Under the pieces are notes generated by a model. It did no database searches and was not told the origin of the DNA. It saw only the letters and a list, made by a program, of their open reading frames with translations. From Neopestalotiopsis rosae (lineage: Eukaryota; Ascomycota; Sordariomycetes; Amphisphaeriales; Sporocadaceae), in NCBI GenBank assembly GCA_023078685.1, contig JALGAS010000002.1:3596001-3660000 (forward strand): DNA of 64,000 bases, written 5' to 3'. Positions within the stretch are counted from its first letter, which is position 1; each line of letters begins with the position of its first letter. Below are positions 44,064 to 55,719 of the stretch, in pieces. The position numbers and the translations under genes are program-made.

Positions 44064-46039
44064 TCATGCTCTGTTTTCGACAAGCATCTTTTCCGTGCCC
44101 GTCTCTACTTCCAGAATGTCTCTCCGCTGCATCTCTGCGTACTTTTCAGGCCGCTTGCGGGAGACTGCGTGGCGGTCGCGAGTGACAATGAGTGGCGGGT
44201 TCTCGCGGTAATAGGCATCGAGGTCCTCGAGCGTGCGATCGGCTGCGAGTAATTCCGTCAGTTCAACACACATTCCAATCCCTTGAAGCCGGGGGATGGG
44301 CTTACCGGTTTCCGGGTAGAAAAAGTACAGAATGGGCAAGAAAGCCGCATTGGTGACGGTCCACACAATGTAAAACTTCCAGCCGAGGTTTTGGATGCCG
44401 ATCGGCGTCACCTCGACGACGATGAAGTTGGTGATCCAGTCCGACATGGTGGCCGCCGCGGCGCCCTTGGTCCGCATTGGCAGCGAGTTGATCTCGGTCG
44501 GGTAGAGCCAGGGGATCCCGAGCATGCCCAGCCCGAAGCCAATGTAGTACAGGAAGAAGAAGACGACCGAGGCCTGCGCTACTCGCTCCTGTCCCAGGTA
44601 GCCGTCTTTCTGGGCGTAGTATAACAGGATGGTCATGAGCAGGAAGCAAAAGAATTGAATAGCCGTCGAGACAATCATCATGATTCTTCGGCCATACCGC
44701 TCCACCAGAGGCGCGGCGGCCAGGGCGGCGAAAAAGTACACTACGGAGCTGACGGCGGCGATGAGGCGCGCCATGGTGCCGCTTAGGTGTACCGACTCCA
44801 TGAGCAGAGTTGGCAAGTAATACGACATGATGTTGATGCCACCAAACTGTTGCATGGCCTAGCAGGGGGGGCTGTCAGCTACTATCGTTCTCATCTCACC
44901 TGCTGGTATCAAAGCAACGGCGTATCAAACTTACCTGCGAACCGATACCCAGCAACAGTCGACGAGCAGTCTTGGTGCCGCCATCCGCGTGACCCCGAGC
45001 CAGGTCTCTCCAACGGATGGCGTTTTCCCGCTCATACTGGACACTGTAAGCGATCTCATTCTTGGCAGCTACAATAACCGGATCACTGGCAGTTTTGTTT
45101 TCCAGATCTGCCAGGATGATCATGGCCTCGTCTTCACGGCCATGAGCAATCAGCCATCGGGGTGACTCGGGCAGCCAGGGCACGGTACTAAAGAGGACAA
45201 TGAGAAACAAGAACTGCAGGGCCAGCGGGAGCCGCCATGGGATAGCGCCACCAGCAAAGGAGAGGCCAAAAATGATCCAGTTCACCATGGAGAAGCCGAC
45301 AATGTTCATGGTCATTTCGAGCACGACCAACTTGCCCCTCCACTTGGTCTGGGACGTTTCTGTCTGCCATACCGGGGCCGTTGCTGTGTTGATGCCGTTA
45401 CCTATACTAGGGGCATCGCATGCCAAGTTAGCATTACCCATTAGCTGGAAGCATTATAAGTACGTGAGAATCACTTACCCAGATACGATCCTGCCTACCA
45501 TCATGTGAGACACACTGAAGGATGACGTCTGTAGTGCGGCGCCTATGGCCATGATGCAAGACCCAATCATGATGGTCTTTTTCCTGCCGTGCCTCTCACC
45601 GATAGTAAATGCAACCACCGCTGTTGCACGTTAGTCACCTGGTTCTGACCACCGGTCATTACGATAGACTGGCTGCTCACCTCCCAGGAAACATCCAACG
45701 GCATATATAGAAGTAACAATAGACAGCAGATTGGTCTTCTCGTTTCCATTCAACTCATGCACGTCCAAATAGTCTTGCGTAATGACGACGCCAGAGAAAA
45801 CGCCCTGATCATAGCCAAATAGTGCCACTATCACGGATCATGATTAGACAATAATCAGCGGCATACCGGGCAATATGCTACTCACTATCAGTCGCGCATG
45901 CAACCTTCCAGGTACATTAGTAAATGTATACCAAAGCAGTCGAAGAAGTGAGATGGCCTACCGTGATCCAGAAAGTGAGCCATCCACCTCGAAAACCAAA
46001 CCACCGCGCCTTGCCATTCTTTGCTTCAATGGAACCCAT
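44064..46039 (-). CDS. MFS sugar porter, STL1-like
   Basis: 550 aa from six exons: 46039-45962, 45904-45886 (19 nt), 45827-45681, 45620-45479, 45406-44935 and 44858-44064. Twelve hydrophobic helices are expected for an MFS sugar/H+ symporter. Family signatures present are ALFGYDQGVFSG in TM1, GERHGRKKT after TM2, GRIVSGIGNGINTATAPVWQ in TM4-5, WLPESPRWLIAHGRE before the central loop, QQFGGINIMSYYLP in TM7, VERYGRRIMMI and PTEINSLPMRTKGAA. The last form is typical of the STL1/hexose branch. Substrate cannot be fixed; hexoses, glycerol or oligosaccharides are all possible. It is upstream of the GH3 beta-glucosidase on the same strand, suggesting sugar use. A TATA box lies 129 bp upstream. Confidence 0.92.
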
Positions 46040-46167
46040 CCTGAGTCGAGGCAAGAGAAAATAATAATTTAATGATGATGCTTCAGTCAACCGAATCGTT
46101 CCAGTAACCTTTCCAAGATACCAAAATTAAATATAACAGCCTGCGTTGTTGGAACAAAAGTACAGTG

Positions 46168-46175
46168 TTTATATA
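46168..46175 (-). promoter_or_regulatory. TATA box (TATATAAA) of the sugar porter
   Basis: On the minus strand, 129 bp upstream of the sugar porter ATG. Confidence 0.5.
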
Positions 46176-47197
46176 CTTACGCAACTCAGTGGACTCATTT
46201 TCAGATTACCCGGAATGTTGCAGTATATTCCCCGCAACCGAACATTCCTATTTATTCCCCATTATTCGCGGATCATGCATCTTAGAATCATGTCCCCAGT
46301 GTCGAGCCCGTCTGGTTCACTATGCAGTCTCGTAGCGTATGCGGGATGGTTGGTGTACCTTCCCTGCACTCTATACATGATCGGCATTGTTCACGTGCCG
46401 GCCAAAATAGTCTGAGAGCAGTGCAACCGTGTCGCGATCAAAGCAAATGAATAGTGTCAACGGTTTTAGGGCTTAGTCTGACTGCTTGCTTAACGGCACT
46501 AGGCGCTTAAGGGTGTGGAAACATTATAGTCTTGTCATTAGCTGGAGCTAATAAGTAACATCAAGCTCAAGATCATAACATTCTGTAGGTGGCTTTCTCT
46601 ATCCGCTAGACGGGTTCCATTGTGATGCCGTGCATTTGGTCCACAAAATCCCCGTGGGGATAAAGAAATTGTATGGTCCGGGAAATCGGGCATTTTCCAG
46701 AGTTCCAGAATACCATTGGGCCAATACGTCATAGCCATTTGTCGACCCGGGTGCCTTTAGGCGGTCGGCATGTCCAGCGAGTGTGGCATAATTTGTGGAT
46801 CAGGACGGACAAGCAGTGCCCGAACATAGCAAGACATTGGACGTAGCCAGAAGAAGGAGCAGTGGCAGTGAACAAACCATAATATGAACCGTCCATGAAT
46901 TTTTCAAAGTCAATAGATATATTATTAAAGCTATATATTATGTTCAATAGAGACAAGAAGCATGTTGTGTGGCGTCCTCTCACTTGCAGACTTGAGTCTT
47001 CGTCCTCAGATGTGACTTTTTGCCATTGCACAAGAGACCAGCTCTTGTACCGGAGACAGTCATCAGCTGGCCTGCATGTAAGTACGAAGTAGCCATAGTT
47101 TTGTTCCGGTGTTTTGTGGCATAAGGGACTGACCGTAACTCTGTACCAGAGCGCTTAGGGCGGATAGTAACTGTAAATCCATATTCCTCACTATGCT

Positions 47198-47725
47198 TCA
47201 ACTGGGTTCTTGGGGCAGTCTTGCAGTCAAACCCTCTAGTATTGCATTCATACGATCGCGCGACGATTGTTCCGTTGCTGGTATCCGAAACCCGAGAGGT
47301 TCGCGCAAGAGATCGTCGTTCGCATGATTTGGTCGGCACGTGAAGCGCGAAAGACTGTATGCCAGGTCTTCGGGAACGTCTATCTGGGGACGTGGGGTAT
47401 CGACCGGGGTCTCGATAGTTTGACTAGAGGCAAAGAACAGAATATCATAAATCAGTTTACTGTAACCATGTGCAAAGTTTGTCTTTTTCTGAACTTTCAG
47501 ATTGTATTGTGAGATCACAAAAGCTCCTTTGACCCTCAGATGACGCAGAAAGAAAGTGTGAGAATACTTAAGGTAACAGACCGCACCAGTCGATCCTGGA
47601 GGACGGGTCGCTGCAGGAGGACCCTGAAAAATGGCTGCTGACATAGCGTTCGTTTGTGTCTGTGTCATTCTGTGCTTAGTGCGTTCCGCCAACGCAGCGG
47701 CTGATACCTTGTAAATGCAAGGCAA
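47198..47725 (-). CDS. Doubtful open frame, unrecognised
   Basis: A 175-codon open frame whose last 70 codons (about 47198-47410) look more protein-like than the rest. An acceptor-like TTGCCTCTAG precedes that part, so the real gene, if any, would be spliced to an upstream exon such as the MTQTQTNAMSAA segment. No domain was recognised. It could equally be chance. Confidence 0.22.
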   Translation of the reverse strand: MPCIYKVSAAALAERTKHRMTQTQTNAMSAAIFQGPPAATRPPGSTGAVCYLKYSHTFFLRHLRVKGAFVISQYNLKVQKKTNFAHGYSKLIYDILFFASSQTIETPVDTPRPQIDVPEDLAYSLSRFTCRPNHANDDLLREPLGFRIPATEQSSRDRMNAILEGLTARLPQEPS

Positions 47726-50176
47726 TGAGAAGAGATGCTAGGCACGTATTGTGCCATTCAGCTCTATAATCACTTATGAACAAGATGCGATTTCGATTCA
47801 AGGAATGGTCGGCTGATTATCAATGAGAGAGATGCATTGTAAATCAGGCATCTGCACAAGGTCAGGACTGATATATGAACAAATTCATCTGTCAAGCAAA
47901 GACACATTTGTGCTGCTTGTTTGGCGGCGGCAGTCTGGTCACGACGGAAAAGCTCGCTGACAGGTCTGGTTGGACGACATAATCCTGACCGGGATATCCA
48001 CCATACTCCATTGAATATGCTCGTAATCTGTCTGACAGCCTGTTCAAGAAACAACATCGATTGCCGAGCTGATTCGCCATAACGGTGGACCGGTGGAATG
48101 GAATGCGTAGACTGTCAGCAAAGTATATCTCTTCATACTATTAACTTTGGCTAGATGATGTCAATAGAGGTTCTAGATGCCGGGACGCTTGACTGACCTG
48201 ATGCTTCTTTCTCACCTGAGACTAGGCAAAGGGCCAAGCCATGTCAGGTGTCTCCGTAGCACATAACTCCGATCCACTGAACGGGGTTATCTGCGGAGCT
48301 GCATATAGGGCACTGCGTTCCACCTGAAAAAGTGCAACGGTTCTTATCAGGCATCGCTTTATTTTGCAAAAGTTCCGAAAGACAGCATTTCCAAAAGTTC
48401 GTCGCAGGAAATCGTCACTTGGCGGCGACTCCAGGGGATTTCGAGGTCACGGGAAACTTCTAAATCTGTTGATCCCCCATGCGGGAGCAGGCATCAAAGA
48501 GGTTTTCTCGGAACATGGGCCGGCTTGCCCCGTTGCTCACAGCGGGACAGCTCGACGATAGGCCAGCATTCGCGAGCCTTGCAAACAAGAGTAAACTCGA
48601 TACACGCACTGAGAACCGAGTCATCGCAGCGACTCCAATGAGAATGCGGCGTTTGTTGCCCTTTCTTTTTACCGTTTTCAGGTGAAGATCTCCTTTCCGA
48701 CGTTGAAAATTCCATCCCGTGACAAAACAATTTCTACACTTGGGTAGCTTGCTCCGAGATGGTATTGACGGCATGCCATTGTTGTTCCCCGTAGCGTGCT
48801 TCGGCAACTGTTTTTGGCGAAGGGTCTACAGCGGACAGGTGTGTACCTAGGTAAGCATAGAGGTAGCTGTTGTGACCGCGAATACCTCACCGAAGAAGAA
48901 TGACGTCGTGTCGTCGAGTGCATCAAAAGAGATGCGACAAAAAGAAGCATAAGCTTGTGACTTAGCTATACTCCAGCATGGAGGTTCTAGATCGCGTCCA
49001 TCGATTTTACCGGGGATAGCAATTGCATCTAGTCATGAAAGTGTATTATGGAGGTGCTGCTCGGGGCTGTGTACGCATATACAGCCGCAATCGCGGCTTT
49101 TGGGTGTGCCCACAAGCGAACCCTCCCAGGTGCGCGGGGTCTGGACCTGAGGGGTAACAACGAGGGGTCGGTCAGGCGCGGAATGGGTAATTCATTCCAT
49201 AGAGCAGCAGCTTGTTACGAGTACTGGATGCTAGAATGCTCGAAACATCACAACTGGTCTGTATGATGGGTAGAAGAGTGGGAGTTCGGTGGCTTGAAGG
49301 TGGCTCAGCCTACATTCGTACTTCGTGGCTTACCCACATTGGGGAGGTACGTACTATGGTAAAGCACCGCATAACAAGAACGGCGGTATGACGAAGCTCT
49401 CCCTGGTATCGTCTTCCACTAACGAAATATGTTGGACAAAAGAATAAACGGAATAATATCTTTGCTATGTGTAGAAAGATGGAACCAGAAGAGAATCGAC
49501 GGGAGCTTCTTAGCTTAAGCTGTCATCGTGTTGCTCCTTCCATCAATACACACAATCGGTGGCTAAGTAGGTATGCGGGTAAGGTTAGTGTCCAGCGAAC
49601 CCCTCCGTACCTGACTTTCACACTACTCCACTGAGAAGTCAACCCTAGAGTCAACAACCACCTCGAGTTCCACTACAGTTCAATGAAGTTCGTTTATTGT
49701 CATTCTCTTCGTATCAACCAGATATTCAATCAATTCGAATATGCGCAAAAGGAAACTAACACTAAATAGCTTGATGATCTTCCTGCTGCATTTCCCTTTG
49801 TTGGAATCAGGATAGTGATTGCACTCTAAATGGAACAGAACTTTCATTGCACAGAAGGCTACGCAAGCAACCAGTTCGAGGAATGGATATCATGTTCATA
49901 TAATCGTGAAATTCATGTGTCTAGATAAGAACCTGCCCAACCCGGTTGGATAACCTTAAAACGCTGTTAGACAAGTCATCATGTCTCAGCCCGCCCGTTT
50001 TTACAATGCCGCCAACGCCTCTTATACAGAATGGGTATCCGCGATCGTGAGAAAAAACAAACAAAACCCAAAAGCTGAAGTATATACAAGAAGAAGAAGA
50101 AAATAGTAGAGGGAGGAGAAGAAGAAATCCCAGTGGTAGAAGGAAAGCTGAAGGTTCATCGATGGTCCGCGATGGC

Positions 50177-52359
50177 TCAACTCAACCGCTTTGGCGACTG
50201 TGGTGGCCGGAATCTCCATTGATCCAAAAGGCTGGGCTCTTGCAAGGCCTTGTAATTGCTGAAACGGCCGCTCAGCACGCCCCTGGTTGCTTCGAGTCGT
50301 GCAAGGGCTTCATCGTCGTCTCCCGAGAGTCGGGTGTAGTCGTCGATGGTCTGGAGCACACTTCTGCCGTCGCTGTTTCTAACATGAATGTTGGCACCTT
50401 GCTTCAAGAGGACCTTGACCGCAAATTTCTGGCCGAGTCTTGCGGCGACCTGAAGAACTGTCTCGCCGTTGCGGTTGCGTGCTTCAATGTTGGCACCGGC
50501 GATGATCAACCGGTCAATCAATTGTTCAAGGTCCTTGTCGTCTTGGCCGTCAATGATGTGGGAAATAAACGACATGAGCACCGTGTCTCCGCTTGCATTG
50601 TAGTGATTGACGTCAACTTTAGCCAGCAGCACGGTCTCGAGGTACTGTAGTCGATGACTGAGAGGGCAAGTCTGGGAGACCGGCTCATTTTGATCGTCCA
50701 TTTTTCTCTTGTTGCGGGGTTTCGTGCTGTTTCCGTGTCCATCAATTGACGCAATGTCCAGAATGACTTCCGAGAGGCAGTGTAGTGCATTTCGTCCTTG
50801 GATGTCCTCCCTCAAATAGCCATCGACCGTCGAGTTCACGCCGGTGATAATCTCCAGAAGCTTCGTGTGCTCGTTGATCTTTTGCTCGGTTCTATCGGTA
50901 GTGCCTGGAATGGTCAAGTGCATCGGTCGTGCATCGGCCCTGTTTATGGGTATCGTTGAGGCTCGCTTGATCATAGGTCTCACTCCGAATGCATCACGTC
51001 GGTTAAGCAGATTCATATTGTTTCCAAAGAGACTAGTGATATCTCTCATCAACCCCGAACTAGGTTCGAGATTTTGACGAAGGACGTGGAAGAAGGTGCG
51101 GCCGTATACATCCGTGGCGGAGAAATTGAATTGCAGTGATTTTAGTTGTTCGATCAGCATCACCAGTGGCGATTCCTCCTCGAACCAGTCTCTGTGCAAG
51201 ACGTGGAGGAAAGTTTGCCCTCCGGAATTCGTCGCATTGAGGAGCGGGCTTGGAAGGCTGGACCCTTGAGACAGTAACTGGAAGAGCTGTGGCATCATAT
51301 TTTCCCGTGCCGCGACAATATGATAAGTAGTGTTGCCAAATTGATCCATGCAAGTCGCATTGTCATATACAGATTCAGTAGCTGCAGCGTAATCGCCAGG
51401 CAAGCTATAGTTGGCGATCGTTGTCACACCTTCAGTCTGGCCTCGAAAGTTGGACGTGATTGGAGGGTTGAAGGCTCCCGTGGCGGAGCGTGGAGAAGAT
51501 CGCGAATGATCAGTACCGTCCTCATTGGAGATAGTGTAACGCTTTAGTAACCGAAACACGTCTTTGACATCGGACTTCTGGAAACCCTCAATGTTGTTGA
51601 GTTTCTGCTTCATGTTATGCCAAGCTTCCTTGGTGCTTCCGACACTAAAGTTGGTCGAGGTGGTCATTGAGGTGCCTTGCCGGCCTAAACCAGGGATTGA
51701 GCGAAACAAGGATGCATATGACGGATTTTGCATTGTCTGTAGGTTGCGCGTTCCTGTGTTTTGACGTGCTGAAGGCGGAATATTGAACGTCGTTGTGGTT
51801 GTCCTTTGCGGTAGGCCCTGCTGTCCGCCAAAAATGAAGGTATCGGTCTTTTCCAGCGATGAGCCCGACGATCGTCCGAAGTCTTTGGTGTCCATGGTAT
51901 CCGTTCTCTGGTATGAGTGTGCAAAAGGGTCATGTAGTCCAGATACTGCTGAAAAAGGATCTTGTGGGTTTGAGCTCGACTGCGACGACGATCTCGCGCG
52001 CTCGCTGTTCTTGAGTCCAGCCATGCGCTGCCTCGCCTCGCTGATATCTCTCGGTCGCATCCATCGCGGGTCTTTGCCGAGGAGGTGGTTCAGGTGCTTA
52101 TTAGCAGCTTCCTTTCTGCAAATGACTGACAGTCAGCACATTGCTCAGCAGGTACTGTGATACTAGAGACGTACCCCGGCGACCAGACCTCGTCCTCGAG
52201 GACTTTGAGAATCTCATCGACCTTGAGCGAGGTGTAGCAGTATAGTCGCGTGAGTCGGCGAGCGCGGGGCGCCGTCCATTCCCTAGGACGTCCCCCGCGG
52301 TTTGTGCGGTTCGTCGCACCCCCGCTAGTAGCCGGCGACGGCTGGTCATGGTGCATCAT
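50177..52359 (-). CDS. Clr5-domain and ankyrin-repeat protein
   Basis: 707 aa from exons 52359-52175 and 52115-50177. The N-terminal exon and the join encode a Clr5-type domain (about residues 25-80): REWTAPRARRLTRLY, the VDEILKVLEDE helix and, across the splice, KHLNHLLGKDPRWMRPRD. A long Ser/Thr/Gln-rich linker follows. The C-terminal half has degenerate ankyrin repeats, among them DQFGNTTYHIVAARE, SGGQTFLHVLHR, DVYGRTFFHVL, DIQGRNALHCL, ASGDTVLMSFI, RNGETVLQVAARLG and NSDGRSVLQTI, spaced about 33-60 residues. Such Clr5-ankyrin fusions are expanded in filamentous fungi and are thought to act in nuclear regulation or self/non-self systems, but few have a known role. An ATG further upstream at 52500 in the same frame is possible. 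Confidence 0.85.
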
Positions 52360-52984
52360 GCTGGCGAGCTTGAGAGAAAGCGCGCACTGCAGCGCAGACA
52401 AAAGTTCAAGTGCGCAAACACTAGACTGACGAATGCCAGTCAACAGAAACAATGGCAATTGTCTCTGAGCGAAAAATGAGTGAGAGCGCCCGAGTTCCAA
52501 GGGAAAAAGCTGAGAATTAGCGACGAGGCTGGAACTAGCTTATTAAAGATTCGCGGGTCGCTCCTGCGTGTTGGTTGTTGCTTGCTCACTGAAAGCCACT
52601 CCAGCGGTAAGTCAGTCAAAGTACCGTTGTTTACTTAGCGAGTGGCACTGCAAATGCAGGTTGACAGACAGTTGATCAGCGAGGAGGGAGCTCTTTCTAT
52701 GGCTTCCAGGGATTTGATCCATCGGGTCGCTGTACAACGGCCCAGACTAGCCACACCTGGCCGCAAGCACGATGGATGGTAGGTTTTATTTACTTTAGTG
52801 CGGCCGGTTTGCTGACCTACCTGCATTATCGTCGTAGTTCCTGCTGATGCTGAACAGGAGGCCTGATCAAGACGGCGGTAAGTCGAGCACTCTGTAATAT
52901 GCTTTTGAATCATGGCTGGTATTTGCTGTGAATCACGAAATTATCGCGATCTTGGGAGTGTGCGCTTTACAGCGGCTTGAGGTC

Positions 52985-53010
52985 ACTATACTAGGTTACC
53001 TAGGTATAGT
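52985..53010. repeat. Near-perfect palindrome
   Basis: Left arm 52985-52996 and right arm 52998-53010 are reverse complements except for one extra base in the right arm, with a single-base loop. It could form a hairpin or bind a dimeric factor. Confidence 0.7.
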
Positions 53011-54152
53011 TACCCACTAGATCTACCTGTAATACTGGTAACAGCTAGGACTACATAGTACACCTACAGCCGCCGGCGCTAGGCACTATATGTACCTACA
53101 TTCCACTATATGGCATTATACCTACTCCTCAATGCTCAACGCGTATATTTCTTTGCGCGTTTTGATATTGCAAAGGAAAGATAGCGCCCTTTCCGAAATC
53201 AATAGCTGCACCGCAGATGGCCTTCTCCAAAGATGTTCTGTGTATCGGAACCAATGCCCGTCATTGTCAGCATCATGGTGCAGACGGAGGGGCTGCGCCG
53301 CAACTGCTTAGCACCTTGACCATCGGGCTTGCACCCACCTGTGCCGCAAAGATGGGGGCTGTGCTGACGCTTCGGGGGCGGGCTGTGACCCAAACGCATC
53401 TGTAAAAACGCTTAACGGCCGTCTCCGTTCTCTTGGTTTGATAACATCATTTGAAGAAGTGCGATGCTCCAATCGATAAATCTCTTGACACCGCTTTTGG
53501 AGATGAAGACCAATGGGGTGGTTCATCATCGAAGTCTTGTTGGCAGTCTGCCAAGCATCGGCTCATGTTGTAGGCATTGGGGTTGCGGGGAGAGTGTACG
53601 TACACCAACATCTCGAGTCTCCGAGGGGTTTGGGGGACCTGGGACCTGGGTACGATAGTACACTCGAAATCCTTGGCTTTGCTCAGCTCCACCAATTAAG
53701 CCTTCTTGGCGTATTTGGAGGATGCCTTCCTTCCCCGATGCTGTGCTGGGTCGCGACCCATTTCCTGGGTCAGATCCCATTCTCGTGTATGAGCGTAAGC
53801 GGTTTCACAGGAATCAGCCTCACCTTTTGTGGCTTTCACCTGTTCTCTTGGATTTCTTCAAGCCAACCTTTCAATGGGAGGGTTTAGCGCCCAGGTGGCC
53901 TCAGCGCTGCGGACATACCCTGACCTAGCCGGAACAACCACTACTACCATGCGAAGCAATAATGATGCCATGAAATTTCCTTGATAATACTGACAAGTAG
54001 GCGACCGCATCAAGAAAAATATATGTCGCCTAGATAAAACAGCTGCTCCAATATCACCCTGAGTACTTATGCATCTAAAGATGTAGATACAGTATCCATC
54101 ACCATTATACATTGAACAAAGCCCTTCCAAACAGCCTACACCAGGCCTGAGA

Positions 54153-54452
54153 GATGCTGTACTCCAGATCATTTCACTGCAATTTTAACACCACAAAACG
54201 GCTCCAGGAGTAGTCTGCATTGATATCTCAGCAACAAGCGTTATAGACAAATTGACGTAGACGTTTGCCAGTCCTTGATTGCCGGGATTGTAGAGAACTC
54301 ATTTATCACTAGGTAAGCAAGGACCATGATTGGGTTATCAACTTAACGCCACGTTCAAGCGGTATCAGGTATGCAGCAGCATCGCGATACCCTGATAATG
54401 CGCCCTTTGGTAATGTTAAAATTGCAGTGAAATCCCAATCTGGAATATGGCA
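54153..54452. mobile_element. MITE-like element with terminal inverted repeats
   Basis: A perfect 19-bp inverted repeat sits at 54171-54189 and 54415-54433. Beyond a short gap the similarity continues outwards through an ATCTGGA-type block on both sides with transition differences, giving imperfect arms of about 35 bp and a unit of about 300 bp. It has no coding capacity and lies in AT-rich gene-poor DNA. This is the structure of a non-autonomous DNA element. Target duplications and exact ends could not be fixed by eye. Confidence 0.5.
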
Positions 54453-55719
54453 GTCCAGATTACAGTTTGCCGGTTGTCATTTTAACCTTACCAAGACCCG
54501 ATGCACATATGCAGGCACATCCTTAGCGTAAATCGTCCTATACTATGATTAAAAATCTTAACATGGACTGCTTTGCATTCAAGGCACCTCGGACACTGAT
54601 AACAGTATACATATCTACCTATCACAAGCAGTGTCGTGATACATTCCCTAGTCGGAGATATAGTAAAGCGATATTCCCTGGCAAACCCTATGAAAGCCCA
54701 TTACAGCTGCATCGTCCTGGTGTGACAACATCTGGATGTTCAGTGCACCGCACCTCCTCACTTATGCTGATTGATTGTGTACGGTATATTATGCGAAGCA
54801 ATAAAGCTGGGAAGGAAACAATACGTCCATGGTTGTGTCTATTTAGTACGTGGTGTGACCGAAATACACCTGAGAGAAGGGCAACCAGTGTCGGGCCAAC
54901 CAGCCATCTGAATCGCTGACAGGTTAAGTGAGGAAGGCTTAGCTTCTGGAAAACCTCTAGACTACATGTTTATTTAATATCATCGGAAGGAATTTGGACG
55001 ATTGAGGTGCAATGTAATGCTATCTGATATTCATGAAATTATTGCTGTCATCGTCAAGATGGTCTCCTTTCTGATTCCTGAGCCGAATCGCAACTCCAAT
55101 AGAATTCGATACCCATTCCAAGGATTATAATGTCTACAGTCTATTTCTATGATGCTCAGCGTATGCTGCTCGATATCGTAGCGCTTAGCGCAAGTAGTTC
55201 ATGTTCTCTCCAGACAGTCACACAGAGGGGTCTTTATGCGTGTGTCTTTTCTCACAGACGAATATCGAAAGTGATACAATTATATGACGAATTTCAAAAC
55301 TGGTTATCATTATTGCTTTTTCAACATCACAATATTGCTTGCTTGCCACAAAATCAGTCAACGGCCGCCACCAAAAGTAGTTCATGGCTGGCCTCTAATT
55401 CACTGTTCCATCAAGCGCTGTGTGAGACAGCCCATACTAGCCAATTTAAATGATACATCTCGTGAGTGCATAACCTGGCAGAACAGGCTAAATTTATAGC
55501 GCGCGTTTCTCTTGTGCGAAAACAGGTAATATACATTGCCAGAATACTATAAAGTAGTCGCTGAATGGCATAAAGAAGGTAAAATTTATTCAGATGCCCT
55601 AGCTGAGCCATACAGCTACTATGAGCTCATGTTACTCTCCATTTTTATCCCTTGCAGTGGGATTTCCAAGGACACTAGCACGTATTTTCCTTTAGCCTGC
55701 TATAACTTCGATGCCGTGC

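Larger units (their letters stand above)
46040..50176. other. 4.1 kb gene-poor region
   Basis: No gene is supported with confidence. A 175-codon minus frame (47198-47725) ends in a fairly protein-like stretch near its C-terminus (IDVPEDLAYSLSRFTC and on) behind a possible acceptor (TTGCCTCTAG), but no good first exon or family match was found. The remainder has short frames only. The right end is the 3' side of the ankyrin gene. Confidence 0.5.
52360..55719. other. 3.4 kb gene-poor, repeat-bearing region
   Basis: AT-rich from about 53900 on, with no supportable gene. It contains a near-perfect palindrome (52985-53010) and a MITE-like inverted-repeat element (about 54153-54452). The short frames at 53447-53887, 54545-54919 and 55130-55754 show no homology I recognise. 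Confidence 0.55.

Noticed and set aside
53513..53887. 124-codon plus frame with hydrophobic stretches
   Set aside because: No start context, no homologue recognised, and competing frames on the other strand of equal quality.
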